Source of the DNA: Lunularia cruciata
Lineage: Eukaryota > Streptophyta > Marchantiopsida > Lunulariales > Lunulariaceae
Direction of reading: 5' to 3'
Assembly: GCA_948567375.1 (NCBI GenBank)
Contig: OX419758.1
Location: 14,017,001 to 14,081,000 of the forward strand
DNA length: 64,000 nt
Shown here: one piece after another, positions 25,521-40,000 of the stretch
Numbering within the stretch: position 1 is the stretch's first letter
How the letters are laid out: every line of letters begins with the position of its first letter
Translations under genes and position numbers: made by a program
Notes under the pieces: model-generated
The model's input: only the letters and a program-made list of their open reading frames with translations
The model's database searches: none
Told to the model about the DNA's origin: nothing

Positions 25521-28500
25521 CATATTACTCAGCACTAAGCTGAAGTATTTCCAACAGCTAGTATATAATATTCCAATATGAAGTCAGCATACTATTCAAC
25601 TATACATCAACCTCAGAGTGCTTGTATTATTTCTTAATATTTCTTAATGATATATTATAATTAAATTAAATTATGAATCATTCAAAAACTATTCAGGTAA
25701 CTGCTCAAATGGCAATTCCAGCAAAAGTTTTGAATAAAAATATATTTTGAAATTCCATGTTTTCTTTTCCTATGAGACGACATCATAGATGCCTTTCTAT
25801 CATCTATGTTTCATGACCATGGATTACTCTTTCCTTTAAAAACATCAAGTAGCTAGGATCGTGGAATGTTTTTGCAAGATATCGGGGTTGTTCAATGTAG
25901 AATGTTAGAATTTATTTTTTTGCTTATCTACTATATTGGTTATTGAATATGCGCATGTTGGTGAACATATTCATTATTATGTTTATATACTATTCACATT
26001 CAAGCAAGTTAGGTCGTGATGTTACTTTTTTGAGTTTGTATTTTGTACTTTGAATGTAAAGACACAATGCAATACATTCGTTTAAGAAAAATACTTCTGC
26101 TCATTTTGAAGTATTTTCATTGCCTCTTGTTACCAAGTAATTATTTTTACATCTCCTGTAATCTCTTAAAAGATTCAGCGAATTTACAGAAATATATTTT
26201 CTTTGAAATAGAGATAGTTATTGTTCGTCCTCTACTCATAAGGTTTCCTTTTGGAAGCACTCTTGCCTTGGTTTTGCTTCAGAAACTACTCAAATTAGAG
26301 AGTGTTCCTCCATTAAATGAAAGGTCGCAATAACTTGTGATGCATCGTACTCAAATGATCTTCGTGAAAAATGAACGTTAAATGTGTTACCAAATACGAA
26401 TTAAAATCACATATTCTATCATTCTTTATACTTCATACATAATAACGAACATATAAATGGTTGTTAAAATCAAAAATATTATTAGATTTAATTTTCTAGT
26501 ATATTTAGGAATATAATCATAATATATCTACTACTATGTGTAATATTTCTAGAACAAAAAAAAAACACAAGAAAAACACAAGACTTCATTCCTCAATATT
26601 CAAATGCTCCAAATGATTTATTATATAGCAAGAGAATCCACTCAAAAGGAGCTACACCTTTGGGTAAAAAACATGGAATGGTGTCATGTTAACAAACTAC
26701 ACCCTTAGATAGTTGTATTGATTTATGATATGTATATTTTTGTTTTATTTGGTTTATGAAATAAGTTTGAGCAAAGAGAATCTTTATGGAATCTTCTTGT
26801 ATTGAGCTTAGAATAGCATGGGTGAGATACCGTTGGAAGCTCTTGACAAGACAAACTAAAGAGAAGAATTCAATGTTTTTCCCTTAGAGTGGAAAGTGTT
26901 TTTTTAATTTTCAAGGCCTGGTTCTTATGTTTAGACTTCCAAAATTTGCTCGCAAGTTTTCAAGGTGTTATCAACCTCTGCCCTATTATTGAAAGTACTC
27001 ATTTGGTAAGAACTCTATTCAATCTACTTAGATCATCATCTATAACATCACTCAAGATATTTCCAAGCTAATTTTCACCTCTAGAGAATATATCTTGCTA
27101 ATGGTATTCCGCCATGCAAGGGTACTATAACAATTGAGTTATATTCTTTGGTTACTATGTTTTTTGAGTTAGGAGACTGAGTAAAATAAATGAAATAAAT
27201 CAATTAAATTTGGAAAATAAAGCTTTACAAAAGGACAACATATAGATGGGTAGTGGAGTTATAGAGGAATCAAGTAACTATATTATAAGATATTCTAGTG
27301 GAGAACTATGATAGTATTTATGGAGACTATGAATTGATGGACTTTCAATATGGCTTATTATGAACAGGATTTGTAACAACTTAAACTACTTAGTTGCTTG
27401 GCCAACCATTTCACCATGATGCTAATATTTAGGATAAAATTACTTTATTTTGTAGAAGCAGAAGTGGCCTATATAGTCTTTTAGGAGAATAATTATGCAC
27501 ATGATCACATCATCCACTACAACTCATAGATTTTACAAAGGGCATAGTCAAATGATGAAACTTAAATGAAAAAAGATACTCTAATATAAATTTATACTAG
27601 AAGGTAAAATATAAATCTATCATTATAAACCACATCATCTACTACAATTCTTAGATTTTGCAAAGGAAAGAACATAGATGGTCACCATTTGCATCAAATA
27701 AGAGGTCTAAAATAAGCAAACTATGAGATACTCAAATAGAAAAATATGATAGTATTTGTCTATTATGAAAGGTTAAAATACCGTCTAGTATGACTTGGAC
27801 TGTAACATTTAGTAGTGAATACGGATTCATAAATAAATAATCAGCTATACTAATGCAGTAGAGATTACAAAAATATACAAACAAATATATCTATATGATT
27901 TAAAGTGAGCTTGAAAAATCTAAATTAAATCAACATATACTTGAAATTTTCTATGTTAATTTAATTACCTTATAATTGTACTAGAATATCATTTTGAATT
28001 TTTTGAAGAGGTAAATAGAAACTTATATGAAAAACTCCAAATATCCATAAATAGTCTCATTCATGAAACTTCATACAATGTCCATAAGACCATAAAGTGT
28101 AATAAGTTATTATAGAACCTATAAACTTATGCAATAATCTATAGAGTAATCTGAGTGGATGTCAGGTAATTTTACTAAGAAATTAAGTTAGCCAAGAAGT
28201 TAATGCCTAATCTCTTGCTAAAGTAAATATATATTATATTAAGTAAAAAAACAAGGCCTAAGACAATTTCCAACACCAAAAATATATTTTATTGAGTTCT
28301 TAGTTCATTTCTTCCTTTCTAAAGTTGTCTTTGTTTTTTTTCTTTTGAATTAAATATTTCTGATGCATTATAAATTTATAAATTTTTTATTACAAAAATT
28401 GAAATTTTTCATAAAGCAGAGAATTGCTATGCTGCTCTTTCTTTTTTTACTTATTTAGGTTAGAGACTTTACTAACATTTAGTTTATCTAATAGTATAAA

Positions 28501-30990
28501 AAATTATTATTTATTTAAATAGGAAATTTTATGATTCTGTTGTCTAGCAGATATTCACCTATGGAGAGTAAAAATTACTAAATTTAGAATCAATTTAAGT
28601 AGTATACATTAATAAAAATAACATAATACATTTAGTATAACATAAGAAAATATATATATGTAATTGTAGACTACCATAAATATATGATCTCAATATCTTT
28701 CATATAAGTTCAGGTATGATACTTATATCTCTTAAAAGAGAGATCATAGAAAGATAATAGTTAATTTTAGATGTTATATGTACATGTACAATTAATTTTT
28801 TGTGATCAAGAAAATAAATTTTAATTATATTGTATTTATAAGAATTTAAAGCATTATTTTACACATTTAGTAAGGTAGATTTTATAAAGGAGGAAGTTTC
28901 TCATGTTATTTGTTTAATTTTGAGAATTTCATTAATCAAAATATACACCTGCATAAATATCTTCTATACACTAGGTATATTATTCTATCTAAGTCATCAT
29001 TCTATATTTTTGTTTGCTGCTTGAAGCTGAAAAATATGATTCAAAGTGGTCTTGATAGATATAAAATTTAATTGTGAATTAGTTTATTGAATTAAAATGG
29101 TGATCGAAATATATCAATGTGCAGATTTATCTCTTTGAAGATTGAAGTAGAAGGAATAAAATATGGGTGCCTCAGCAAATTTTTCCATTTAAATTATATT
29201 TTTTTATACCAATCAATAACTACTACTAATAAATAAAAAGAATTTGATACACTCTCAAGTACCAACTTTGGTAGCATAAAATATTTGTCAACATTTATTA
29301 AAACCCTAATTTATATTTTATAAAAAACAAGTAATATACATACTTTGTAGTTCAATGTCATGTAATTTTAGAAAATATAGAATGAAATATATTAGAAAAA
29401 ATATTAAATATTGCATATTCATCTGAGTTAAATTTCTATTATTCCCCTAGCTTTTGCAAGTTTTCCTTATAGGATATTATTGAATCGGTTTAAACTTACT
29501 CTCAAGTGATTCCATATTCAAATGATTCAAGAACAAGTGGAAAGTTAAAAGATTAAGGTATGATAAAAATGTATATCTTTTGTAAGATATAGATTTCTGT
29601 ATTATGCTACAATCCCATTTCTCCTTTCAAATAAAGAAAGAATATAGGTACGTAAGTTCTATTTACCAGACAAAGGAAATTGGCGTATCTATGTCTATCT
29701 ATGTCTCCCATCTTACTCTAGATTTTGTACCAAGGCGAATCCAGGAATCAAAAGGTTCATATTCATAATAATGGACAACGACACTCAGATGGTGTCCCAT
29801 TCCAACCTGACTTTACGCATAATAGTCACTAGACAACAAGGCTTTCTAGATCTTCTATATTTGAGTTACGGGGACTAGCGATTTGCCCCGTCGAGTCTTT
29901 AAGTAGAGAAACTATATCGAGGTATTTGTTCTTACCCAGAATTCTAGACGGGTTTCAGGCACGGAGTCTACTGCATGGCATGGAGATTTGTGATATGGTA
30001 GAAGTTTAAATAAATGTTAAATACAAAAATATTTTTATCTTGAATGTGGCCTAAAGAATTTGTCCAGATTCACTTGACTTAGTAGAGATTTGAATGCCCT
30101 ATGTGAAATTAGTTAAATTACTGGTTAACAATTAAATAAGCAACAGACAAAACGGGGCTAGTAAATGTGAGAATGTTATTAATGGAGTTACTCAAGATAT
30201 TTGTTAAAACTTTTATTAGTGAAATGGTAAACGCAACGAAGCTCTCCTTAAAACTTGTTAATTTTAGTTCTTGAACGGAATAAGAAAAATAAGTGAAACC
30301 TTTAACTATAATATACAAGTATTTCTGAATAATGAGTTATTTTATTTACCCGGACTAGTAAGATTAAAATTCATTCATTCATATTAATCAAGATAAAAAT
30401 TTGATCAGAATACTTATTTATGAATAAAATAATTTTCTATAGTTATATTAAAAATCATCTACTATGAACAAAGGAAAATATACGTCTATAAATACGTCTA
30501 TAAATCGATTGATTACATTTTATCTTTAAGAGATGATATGGCATATGTAAACTTGTAGGCCAAAGTCAAAGGTGACAAACATTCTCTAGAATGACTCTTG
30601 AGTAGTATATTTTACAATAATTCCAAGATTTTTGATATGCTTGGTATTATTTAGAATATTCTAGTGTTTGTGTAAATGAAGAATACTCTCTAAAAGTGAA
30701 ACTTTAGCTCATATCTTAATTGCTATGATACTTATTAATGACCAAGTTAAAGTTTCTTAGAAGCCCCTATTAGTGCGGACCACACTAATTGAGACCCATC
30801 CTAATTACAACAAAGAGTGTAGTAGTGATCAATCACAAGTACTTTTAGTGATGGACTCAATCCTAGTTGCAATCACATCTACTACCTTAACTCCATACAT
30901 TGAATTATTGGTTATTTACTACTGTAAATGAGGCAATTCCAAACATACTAATATGTGGAAGCATCTACAAAATGATAGACCGATTTAATC
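25521..30990. other. AT-rich gene-free block
   Basis: A long stretch with many stops in all frames and only short chance reading frames. Poly-A/T runs and TATA-like strings abound. An exception is about 29690-29990, which is richer in G and C (for example GATTTGCCCCGTCGAGTC) and may be a separate small insertion. No gene or RNA was recognised. Confidence 0.6.
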
Positions 30991-33900
30991 TTTTGAGTTA
31001 TGCAAAACACGAGGAAAAACTAGACTAGAATGTTTGTTTACCTTGATGAAACAATCATGGAAATGCCAACAAAGTAGAGATGCCGCTATGCGAGACTCGT
31101 CTCATATAACTAATTGAACCTGTCTAGCCACTATCCATGGCAAACATGGTCAACTTGTGGAAAAATCTACATTTCACTATGTAGAGCTGGTGCAATTACC
31201 AAAGGGGAAGGAACACAACACAATGGGCACAATACGCCATGCTTCTAGGCAAGGACATTCTCTTTTTGACCAAGCCAGTTTACATCAGTGACTAAAGCTA
31301 TGAAGCACTCCCAAATTCATCACCATAAGCAATGCACCATGATGATCCAAAGTGTCTTTGCTAACCTCATGGCCATTACTTGCTCCATGTGGCATGAAAC
31401 ACACTTTCACATCTTACATACGGTCAAATGATGAGAGATTAAAGTCATCATTGCCTTCATCGGGGATAAAACTTTGTGAATTGGAACATAGTCGTTCTTA
31501 CTAATCAAGACTGCCACCGGATCCTCCATAGTCCTCACACACAAAAAGATGCACTATGTACATTTAATGCTCCATGTGGAAAGAGCACCACTTTGAGTGG
31601 TCACTTCTCTTGAGCTATTTATCTTTTGCATCTAGTAACTTGATAAGAGATTCACGTCCTTGTAGCAACCATGTTGTACCAACCCAATAAATGGGAAGAT
31701 TTCACTTTCATGATTGCTCTCCCTAATTGCGCTTGCCTTCATATTCTTTCATATGCCTTTCTAGCAACAAGGTGCCTAAATCCTAGTTCAAATGAGAATC
31801 TAATCACAAATTCTGACATCAAAGCCCGAATCTGGACATGCCAAGAAAGTTGAAAAGTTGAAACGTGAAAAGTTGGAAGGCATGTTGTCTATCAAGTTAT
31901 AGAGGATTAAGACATCATGGTCAACATGGGCCTAGTTACAATCAGCCCTTATAGCAACATGCAAGGAGACAAGAAGGTCCGGGTTAGACTATAGGATTGC
32001 CTATTGTATAGTGCGCAATTGTGAGATAGTGAATCCTTTCTCTTTTTTATATGATTATTGTAATCAATGATCTACTTATGGGTCATAACTTTGTTTTTTT
32101 ATTTCATAAATTGTTTGGAATATGCCCCAAAACAAGTACAAATTATAGCATATCTTGTTTTGCAGCCCTGGATGCAAAGAGATTTTGTTCTTGCTGCTCA
32201 AGCATTCAAGGAAGGCCAACTACAAATACCGGTAAGGCTGCAACCAAGCTTGCGAGTTCTAGATTCATAGAAAGGCATGGATGCAATCACAAGCTGTAAG
32301 CTCTAGTTTGGAAAATGGTATGCGGTTGCACCCTCAATATTATGAATCTCCATATCCTCCAATTAATTGGAGAGTCTGGGATTCCAATTCTAGTTAATTT
32401 GGGGGATACAACGGAAATTACTTGTAGCAATTGGAGTACGGACTACAACTTCATCCATTACAAACAAAGAGCCTAAGATATTTAGAGACCTATGGTTCTC
32501 TAGTCTCTATTGTAGGGAGTTTTCTTGTAACCATGAGGAGTGCATCACTTGAATCTCTTTTGGAGCAATGGACTCGATGAGTAAACCAATCATTTAAGTA
32601 GCAATTACAAATTCAACCTCAACATTTCTCTTTTACAAAAATCCTTAACACCTGGTAACTTGATCACTGTCCAATGACTGCAAGTTGCCATGCTTTGAAT
32701 GTATGATCTTGTTGCAAACGGCAATCAAGGATGCAAATAAATTCATACTTATTCCTTTAAATATCCATTATGTTGTTTCAACCTCTAAATTTTGTGAATA
32801 AAATTTCTTGGCTCGCTGGCTAGATTACCCAGAAGCTAGATTCATTCATCTCTTGTATTCTTTCTATAGAAACAAAATGTGAATGGATTTATTTTAAGAC
32901 CAATCAAGGTTGAGCATTTAATTTGGGATGCATAATGGGGAAAGACGAGAATGGGTACCCAAATTGAAACTAGTTCTTGCATTTGTGCTGGAGTGATGAG
33001 AAGATCAAGAGATGATGCAAATGACTTGGCCTTTGTATTCTTGATGCCCATAGCAAACACTAGGCTATTAAATGTGAAATACCCATCCATAAGCTTCCAA
33101 ACTGGTGGGATCACACCGACATCTCTCAAGGAGTTTTCCAACACAAACAACCCCACATCAACTACAAGTTGCAAGTTCAGCAAGACCACAATGAAAGCTA
33201 TATTGTTGTTGACTATAGCCATAATATGGAGACTGATTTTGCATGGGAGCCTTGGTGTCAAAGCAAGCACCCCGCAGGTGGCAATGATATCTATAGACTT
33301 TGGATCAACTCTTCTTCTACATACAAAAGTTCTACCTCCACAACCACCACTTTCACATGGACGGTCCCAAGCATATTGAAGCCATGCAAAACTATCAACA
33401 CCCATGGTATTCATGGCCATAGGGGGATTTTTGTCCCTTGCATTGGCTCTGTTAAATCACCTAGATATATGGGATCTAGATTGAGTACAGCTTGATGGGG
33501 GTTTTCCTATCCTTCTTGTTATCCTACGCAATTGCCTCATTGATTGAGTACTCTTATAAAGGATTACAAGTAGGTGTGAGCCATTGAAGGGTAATGGTCA
33601 CTTAAGCCAGATTCACACACGCAAATGAACCGCTGAAAATTAAGTAATTTAAATAAAATTAGATAAGAAACAATTAACTCTATTTTATGCTAGTTTAAAG
33701 CTTAGATTGCACACAAAACTACGCAATAAACAAGATAATCTTTTGCATTCCTAAGTACGTGCTGTCTAGAGGATAAAAATTCAAAAGACTTTCAGATTAA
33801 AGTTGATATTTATCTATTTGGTGGGAATACTTCCAGATATAACAAAACAGCCTATAAAGTCACAAAGGTACAAAACATAGGATTAAGATCCCATTGATGG

Positions 33901-34100
33901 TACTCCCACTCATTTTGGATGCTTATAAGGTTTTGCTGCACTTTGCTCACCCTTCTTATTATGGATATAATGATATACTTCTTGAGATAATTATTGAGTT
34001 TGTTCTCATGTTGAGTATGGTACAATTGTATATTAGATATATGCATCATTGTCTTAAGGTTATCAATAAAAGACATTTCTTAATAATGATCACAAGTTAA
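30991..34100. other. Unclassified moderately AT-rich DNA with scattered frames
   Basis: Composition is less extreme than in the block to the left and looks like decayed repeat DNA. Frames of 60-192 codons exist (the longest at 32842-33420, minus, overlapped by 142 codons on plus), but none shows motifs or a family I recognise. A weak echo of the non-LTR tail (CAGCTTGATGGGGGTTTTCC and following) lies near 33488-33530. Confidence 0.4.
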
Positions 34101-34269
34101 AAGAAGTTTTTGTGTAGGATAACAAGCTTCTGAAAAGTGGTTTGTGAACAATGGTTCATGGTTTATAGTCTGTTTGAAAAAATAGTATCTTTAGAGATTC
34201 TATCAAATTGTTTTAAGTAGCTACAAATAGCAAGGGTCAGATTCTTTCATCAATTAGTATGTACTACGT

Positions 34270-34700
34270 GCTAAGTTTATTCTAATGATGGAAAGGGACA
34301 TAAAGACATTAGAATTAGTGCTATTGGGAGGTGTTATTACACTTTTGTATCCATACTATTATCCTTCAAGATGATTCTCACTTCTAGTAGTACCATGGTT
34401 TAAATCAGATTGGACTTGCAACACCATTAGGTTATAAGATTTTTATCTTTTGGTATTAAAGCTCTCTTAGATATCAACCCAAATTGTGTTATCTTGTTGA
34501 GTTATCTTGAGGTGGATGTTTAGAATGCTATTTAATAGCATATCATGAGCATCTTTAGAGAGCTTAGGGAAACTAGTGGATCCTTTGCAAGTCTTGTTCC
34601 TTTTGTGTATTCCTTTTAAGGTTCTCCTTCTTCTCTTTGCTACCAATATAAACTATGAAATAGAGCTACTATTATTTAATGAATTGCCAATACACAATAA
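34270..34700 (+). pseudogene. Non-LTR reverse transcriptase fragment, copy C
   Basis: The piece at about 34295-34560 resembles the central RT region of copies A and B. It has a GGIRPIAIGEV-like start, TTGGTATTAAAGCTCTCTTA (GIKALLDI) and TTGAGGTGGATGTTTAGAAT (LEVDV, stop, N). It carries stops and ends before the palm motif. It is the third member of the family in this window. Confidence 0.6.
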
Positions 34701-34823
34701 TGTATTATTTAAGTATTGAATGATTCTTTTCTTGTTCATACAAACTTTAGAGATTTGCAAATATCAAATGGAAAATTGGATTTCATAATGGACTCCATAG
34801 GACATGCATGATATATTTTGTAA

Positions 34824-35036
34824 TGTTGATACTATCCCAAGCTAGTAGTGACTTAGTTAGTGACCTTAGTTCTTATTGTAGATTTTTTAGGGTCTAATGT
34901 ACATTTGTACACTATGTATACATGAGAGGATTACCTTCTCTCTATTCATTTTTTCTTACCTTCCTTGTGTGCTTGTTATCTCATGGTCAATTAAGTATAG
35001 TATTGGATATTGGTTGAGTCCTTGTGTTGTCTAACA
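34824..35036 (+). repeat. Probable 5' LTR of a Ty1/copia element
   Basis: This 213-base block starts TGTTGATACT and ends TTGTCTAACA, the usual TG...CA boundaries, and is followed at once by a methionine-tRNA-like primer site. Copia gag sequence follows in the correct orientation. No matching 3' LTR was found in the window, so the boundaries rest on these features alone. Confidence 0.6.
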
Positions 35037-35048
35037 TGGTATCAAATC
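35037..35048 (+). promoter_or_regulatory. Primer-binding site, initiator-Met tRNA type (copia)
   Basis: TGGTATCAAATC differs at two positions from TGGTATCAGAGC, the sequence complementary to the 3' end of plant initiator methionine tRNA. Reverse transcription of many plant retrotransposons starts there. Confidence 0.6.
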
Positions 35049-35639
35049 TTGTGAGAAGTTGAGTAAGTGTCTCTGCACTTGGAGAAAGATAGGTGAGAGA
35101 AGTTGGGGAGTTTAAGGATTTTGTTGATGCAATTAGAGTCATTGATTGCAATGCTTTTTTAATCTTAAATCACAATTTTGAAGGTCAAGATTGTAGTTTT
35201 TTCCCAATATTGAAGCACCAATATCATAAACCTATCTTGTTCAAAATCATTTAAAATTTGGTATAGATCCAATTTTTGTGCATTCAAAGATCATTTTGCC
35301 ATTGGTAGTGTCTTTTGAGCATTTTTGGTTCAATTTGGATGCCCAAGCTACAGTTTTTGTGACATTAGGTCACCTTTGTTGAAACCAAACTCAAGCCAAA
35401 CGTTTTGCAATTTTTCATTCTATCATTATGGAAGTTTCCAAGTCAATCAACATTATTGCTTGTTTTAGGGCTATAGTACTAACCATGATCCTCTTTGAGA
35501 AAAATTTGTTTTTGGACTCTATGTGTCAAGATATGTGTTTCCTATTAATATAGGAATTACACGTTTAGTTTGTAGTGATGACCTAACTGATTTAGGGTAT
35601 GCTTCTTGATTATCTTTGCAAAGATGAGTGGTACAATTT

Positions 35640-36880
35640 GGTTATTGTAGCAATTTCTATGGGTATAATAACTAGGGAAAACCTTAACAAGCTCAATTGG
35701 ATAGTATGGAAATTTTGCATGCATAAGTTCTTTTGAGGTCAGGGGCTAGGGGTCTCATGATAGAGGAGACAAAACCAATTGTGATTGTTGATGATGAAAT
35801 ATCAAAAAAACACATGTAGCATGGGTACGTAGATCATTTCAAGCACTCCATTACATTGTGTTGTATGTTTCATTATCAATGATAGGTCACATTCATGACC
35901 TCACTTTGCCCAAGATGGCTTGGGATGCTTTGTCAAGTTTGTTTTAATCTAGAATATAAGTCAAAAATTGTGATTGCTACAACATTTCAATATGATTAAT
36001 AAAGACTCAATGTCCATTAACAATTATGCTAACCACATGAAGAGCCCTGTGGATCAAGTTACCTTTGTGAAGGTAATCATTTATCCAACTATGCTAATTG
36101 GAGGTACACTATAAGGTCTTATACTATTACAAGCAATTTTTCATATCGCTTTCTACTTGAGAGTTGCTTCCCAAGTGATATTAGTTGGTTCTAATGCTAC
36201 ATGGTGAAGAGGTGCACTTGTTGAGGGTGCTTGTATTTTTCATGGACAAGAGGAATTTGAGGTAGGAGTTAATGATAGAATACTATAAGAGGTTGTATTT
36301 AGAATGTTGGCAATCAAGTTATTTGTGGATTTAGAGCACTACAATAGTATATGAAAAATACTTAAAGACAAAATAGATGATGAATTCCTAGTACATATAA
36401 CTACTATTACCAACACGGGCACATTGCCAAGTTTTGCTTTAGGACGCAGAATAAACAACCCAAATAACAAGGTTATGCTTACACTAAAGACTAAGAGCAA
36501 CTATTAGTGGTCATCCATTAGAGTTGGGCAATGTTCAAGCCTCAAATCAATTAGGTGATTGATTTGGGTACTATTGCTCATATGATACAATGTCAAGAGT
36601 GGTTCACTACCTTTCAACTTGTAGAGATGCCATAATACATGATGATAAGAGATGATACCAAGCACTATATCCAACATAAATGTCATATTTTGCTCTCTAT
36701 TAGACATTCTTAATTCCAAGGATTGTGAAATGTTCTCCATGTGCTACTTATCCAAAAAAATTGTTATTGATAAGATAGTTGGTAGAGTAAGATATGCAAA
36801 TGCGCTTCAACAAAGATGGATGATTTAGTGAAGATATTGATGGTGATCTTCATACTACTAAATTTTTTTTGTGTTGGGGC
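35640..36880 (+). pseudogene. Degenerate Ty1/copia gag and start of pol
   Basis: Frames give ENLNKLNWIVWKFCMHKF (35680-35735), the typical copia gag opening. LTLPKMAWDALSSLF (about 35903-35945) and INNYANHMKSPVDQV (about 36018-36062) follow. A nucleocapsid remnant YYYYQHGHIAKFCF at 36400-36441 has lost the first two zinc-binding cysteines to tyrosine but kept His and the last Cys. After it come protease-region words (IAHMIQCQEWFTTF, about 36570-36610). Numerous stops interrupt them. Only this 5' part of the element is present before Helitron sequence begins. Confidence 0.7.
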
Positions 36881-37075
36881 ATATGGGGTTTTTCATACCC
36901 CCACCATTGACAAGCCCTCACCATTAATGACTTTATGTTATTGTCAATATGGCATGCGTTTTTAAGTCCACAATCAGAATTTGGCAGGCTTTTTTGATAT
37001 TGTGCGAAAGATTGTGATGAAACAATTAGTCCCAACTACAATCATGATTTATCACATCATTGTTATTGTCTTTGA

Positions 37076-40000
37076 TTGATTCTATCATCTCTCAACATGC
37101 TGAAAGCATGGTGTTCAATCAATGACTTTAATGAGGTTGGACACCAAACATGTGGCAGCATGACATTGGTTTGTGCCAAATTTCATGCATGTAAGTGGAA
37201 GTATGAAAAGGCTTCCATTTGTTGCCACAACGGTAAAGTCACCAACAATTGTATTGTTAGCTCTTTTGAGCCACATCCTTTGCTTTTAAATATTTCAAGG
37301 CTCATCACCCAGTTTGAATTCCTTTCCTTGCTAATATCCACAAGTACAATGAGGCCTTTGCATTCACGAGCATGAGAAGTAATCTTGAGATGAACCTTGT
37401 TAGCAAGCATGATGGTATCTATTCTTTTTTTGTCCATGGTAAGCTCTATCATCAGATTGGTAATGGCCTTGAACTTGACAATGATGAGCCAGAAAAATAT
37501 TGCCAAATATATGTTCTTGATCCTGACCTGCAAACGGACCAACATATGGAGGTATTTGCCAATCTAGATTCCTCTATGATGGACTCTCTACATTTTGCTA
37601 TGCAATCTGTCAACCAACTTGTGCAGTATTTTGAACATGCAAAGGGTATCTTCATAGGATTTGTCAATATCAAGCTGGCTATCAGCATTCATGCTCCTAT
37701 AAGAGAGCACCCCCGTTGATTCAACTGCTTGATGGCACTTGAAGTTGTGGAAGTTGTCATAAATGATGGTCAATTGGCTCCATGTGATATTGTCGTGCAC
37801 AAACATGGTGGAGGCTTGAAATGCATCAATCAATGCCACCTAGCATACAATGCTCTCTCATACCTGATGTTCTTCTTGGAAGGTGGACATGGATGGTCAA
37901 TTGAGCTCAAGAATGCTACTAGTGTCACTTTCAAGTCCTATGTCTAGTATTGCTTGTAGAAGCACGATGTGTCTAACATCTTACACATGGATGTAAACTC
38001 TTTTAGCAGTTCATTGTTGATTAGTATTTGAGAGTTGAGTGTGCAAACATGACCTTCATCAAGCACAACCATCCCCAATTGCAAGCGGAATGCTATTAGG
38101 GCTTGGTTGATGCAATGCATGGAGACAGTTGGAAGCAAATTGGATGACAAATCATTTTACCTACAACCACCATTTTACCTACAACCATCTCTCTCACGAT
38201 GCATGCAACATCAGTTCTAGGATAGCATGGCATTAGTGAGGAGCTTCAAGAAGCCGGATCTCTTCATAACCATGACTTGCAATCCTAAATGGCCAGCAAT
38301 TAAGTCCTAGCTCCTTCTACACTAGGAACCTCAAGACCACTCCAATATTGTGACCCGCATCTTCCATATGAAATGTTCCATATGCATGCAATGTTGGAGA
38401 AGATTGTTAAATAGCGCATTCTTGGTAAGGTCCAAGCCTATTGCTATACTATAGAATTCCAAAAGCAAGGATTTCCTCATATGCACTTATTGGTTTGGTT
38501 AGGACAAAAGCTCAATGAGGATGATGTCATGGACAACTTCATTGCAATTGAGATTCAAGACGTTGAGACTCAACTGCAACTGTTTGAAGCCATCAAGACT
38601 CATATGCTGCATGGTCCTTGTGGTGATACAAACCCACATTGTCCTTGCATGCATGATGGTGCTTGTAGTAAGGATTTCCTTTAGTAGTTCCGCCTTACTA
38701 TTGGTGTTGATCACCACGACCGCATGATTTATTGTCACCATGACCAAGGATGCACTATAAGTAAGCATGCTAAGTGATGCTTTGTCAACTTAGATAATTA
38801 GTCGGTGGTCCCTTACAACCCATACTTGTTGTGTTAGTACAACTATGATATTAATGTCAAGCATTGCAACTCTACAAGATCTGTTAAGTATTTGCACAAG
38901 AATGTTTTTAAAGGTCCCAATTGTGGTATCCTTCAATCGGATCAAATCATTGACAAAATTGATCAATACCTTGAAGGGCAATATATTGCAACACAAGAAG
39001 CATGTTGGTATATATTTAGCTCTGAAACCAACGACATGAGCCAGAATGTGGTACACCTTCCCGTCCATTTGCCTAATGAGCAATATGTCACATTTGATTC
39101 AATTTTGTTGTCACTCCCCTTGATCTTCAAGGCAAATAGCAAAACTTTGCTAATAGAGTTCTTCAAGGCTAATCATTGCATTTGCACCCCAATTGCAAGA
39201 TAAGGCTGATCTTGATGATGTTTTTGATCTATTATTGACATATATAGACTTTCTACTTCATTATTAATACGTGCAACAAGAAGTCAAGTCAGTGTCAAAA
39301 GGTCATTACTTGGATGAACATGGTCCCTATGAGAACGGACATCTTCTACCTTTGTCTATTCTTATATCACATTGTTGCCCTAGAATTGTCTGAAGATGTT
39401 CAAACATTCAATGCTATTGTGCACCTCATATTTAAGGCTGCCGTGATTGCTCAAGGTCTTCTTGTTGAAAATTCCAAATGGGACTTATGCATGGAAGAGA
39501 AAACTATAATTTCTATGTTATCTCAAATTAGGAAGTTGTTTGCAACCTTATTGGTATTTGGTGATCCGGTTGATCCATTGAGCTTGCTTCAATGGCACTA
39601 CAAGGCAATGTTTGAAGATTTCCACTTTACAAGTGATGGAGAATGCCAAAAATACCTGGTTGACTCTCTCAAGCACTACTTGGCTCAGCAACAAATGATT
39701 TTTGTCATTTGTGAATACTAAAAAACTCTTTTGGAGTATAATGGCTTTGGTGACAATGCTAACTTTCATGTTTAGGACAATGATGACAACAACATTGGTG
39801 TTGTTGAATTCAACTACTTGATCTTGGATTTGCTCAATATTGACTAGCAACTTGCATTTGAACACATCACTACTGCTGCACAAAATCTTAATTGTCAAAG
39901 GCTCTTCTCTCTTGACGGTCCTAGCAGTACAAGTAAAACATTTGTCTACAATGCCATTCTTAGATCACTTCAATTTTTAGGATATAAGTGCATGGCCATG

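Noticed and set aside
32842-33420. 192-codon minus-strand frame (and 142 codons on plus)
   Set aside because: No recognisable motif; both strands are open over the same stretch, which is expected by chance in such sequence. Left as unclassified DNA.
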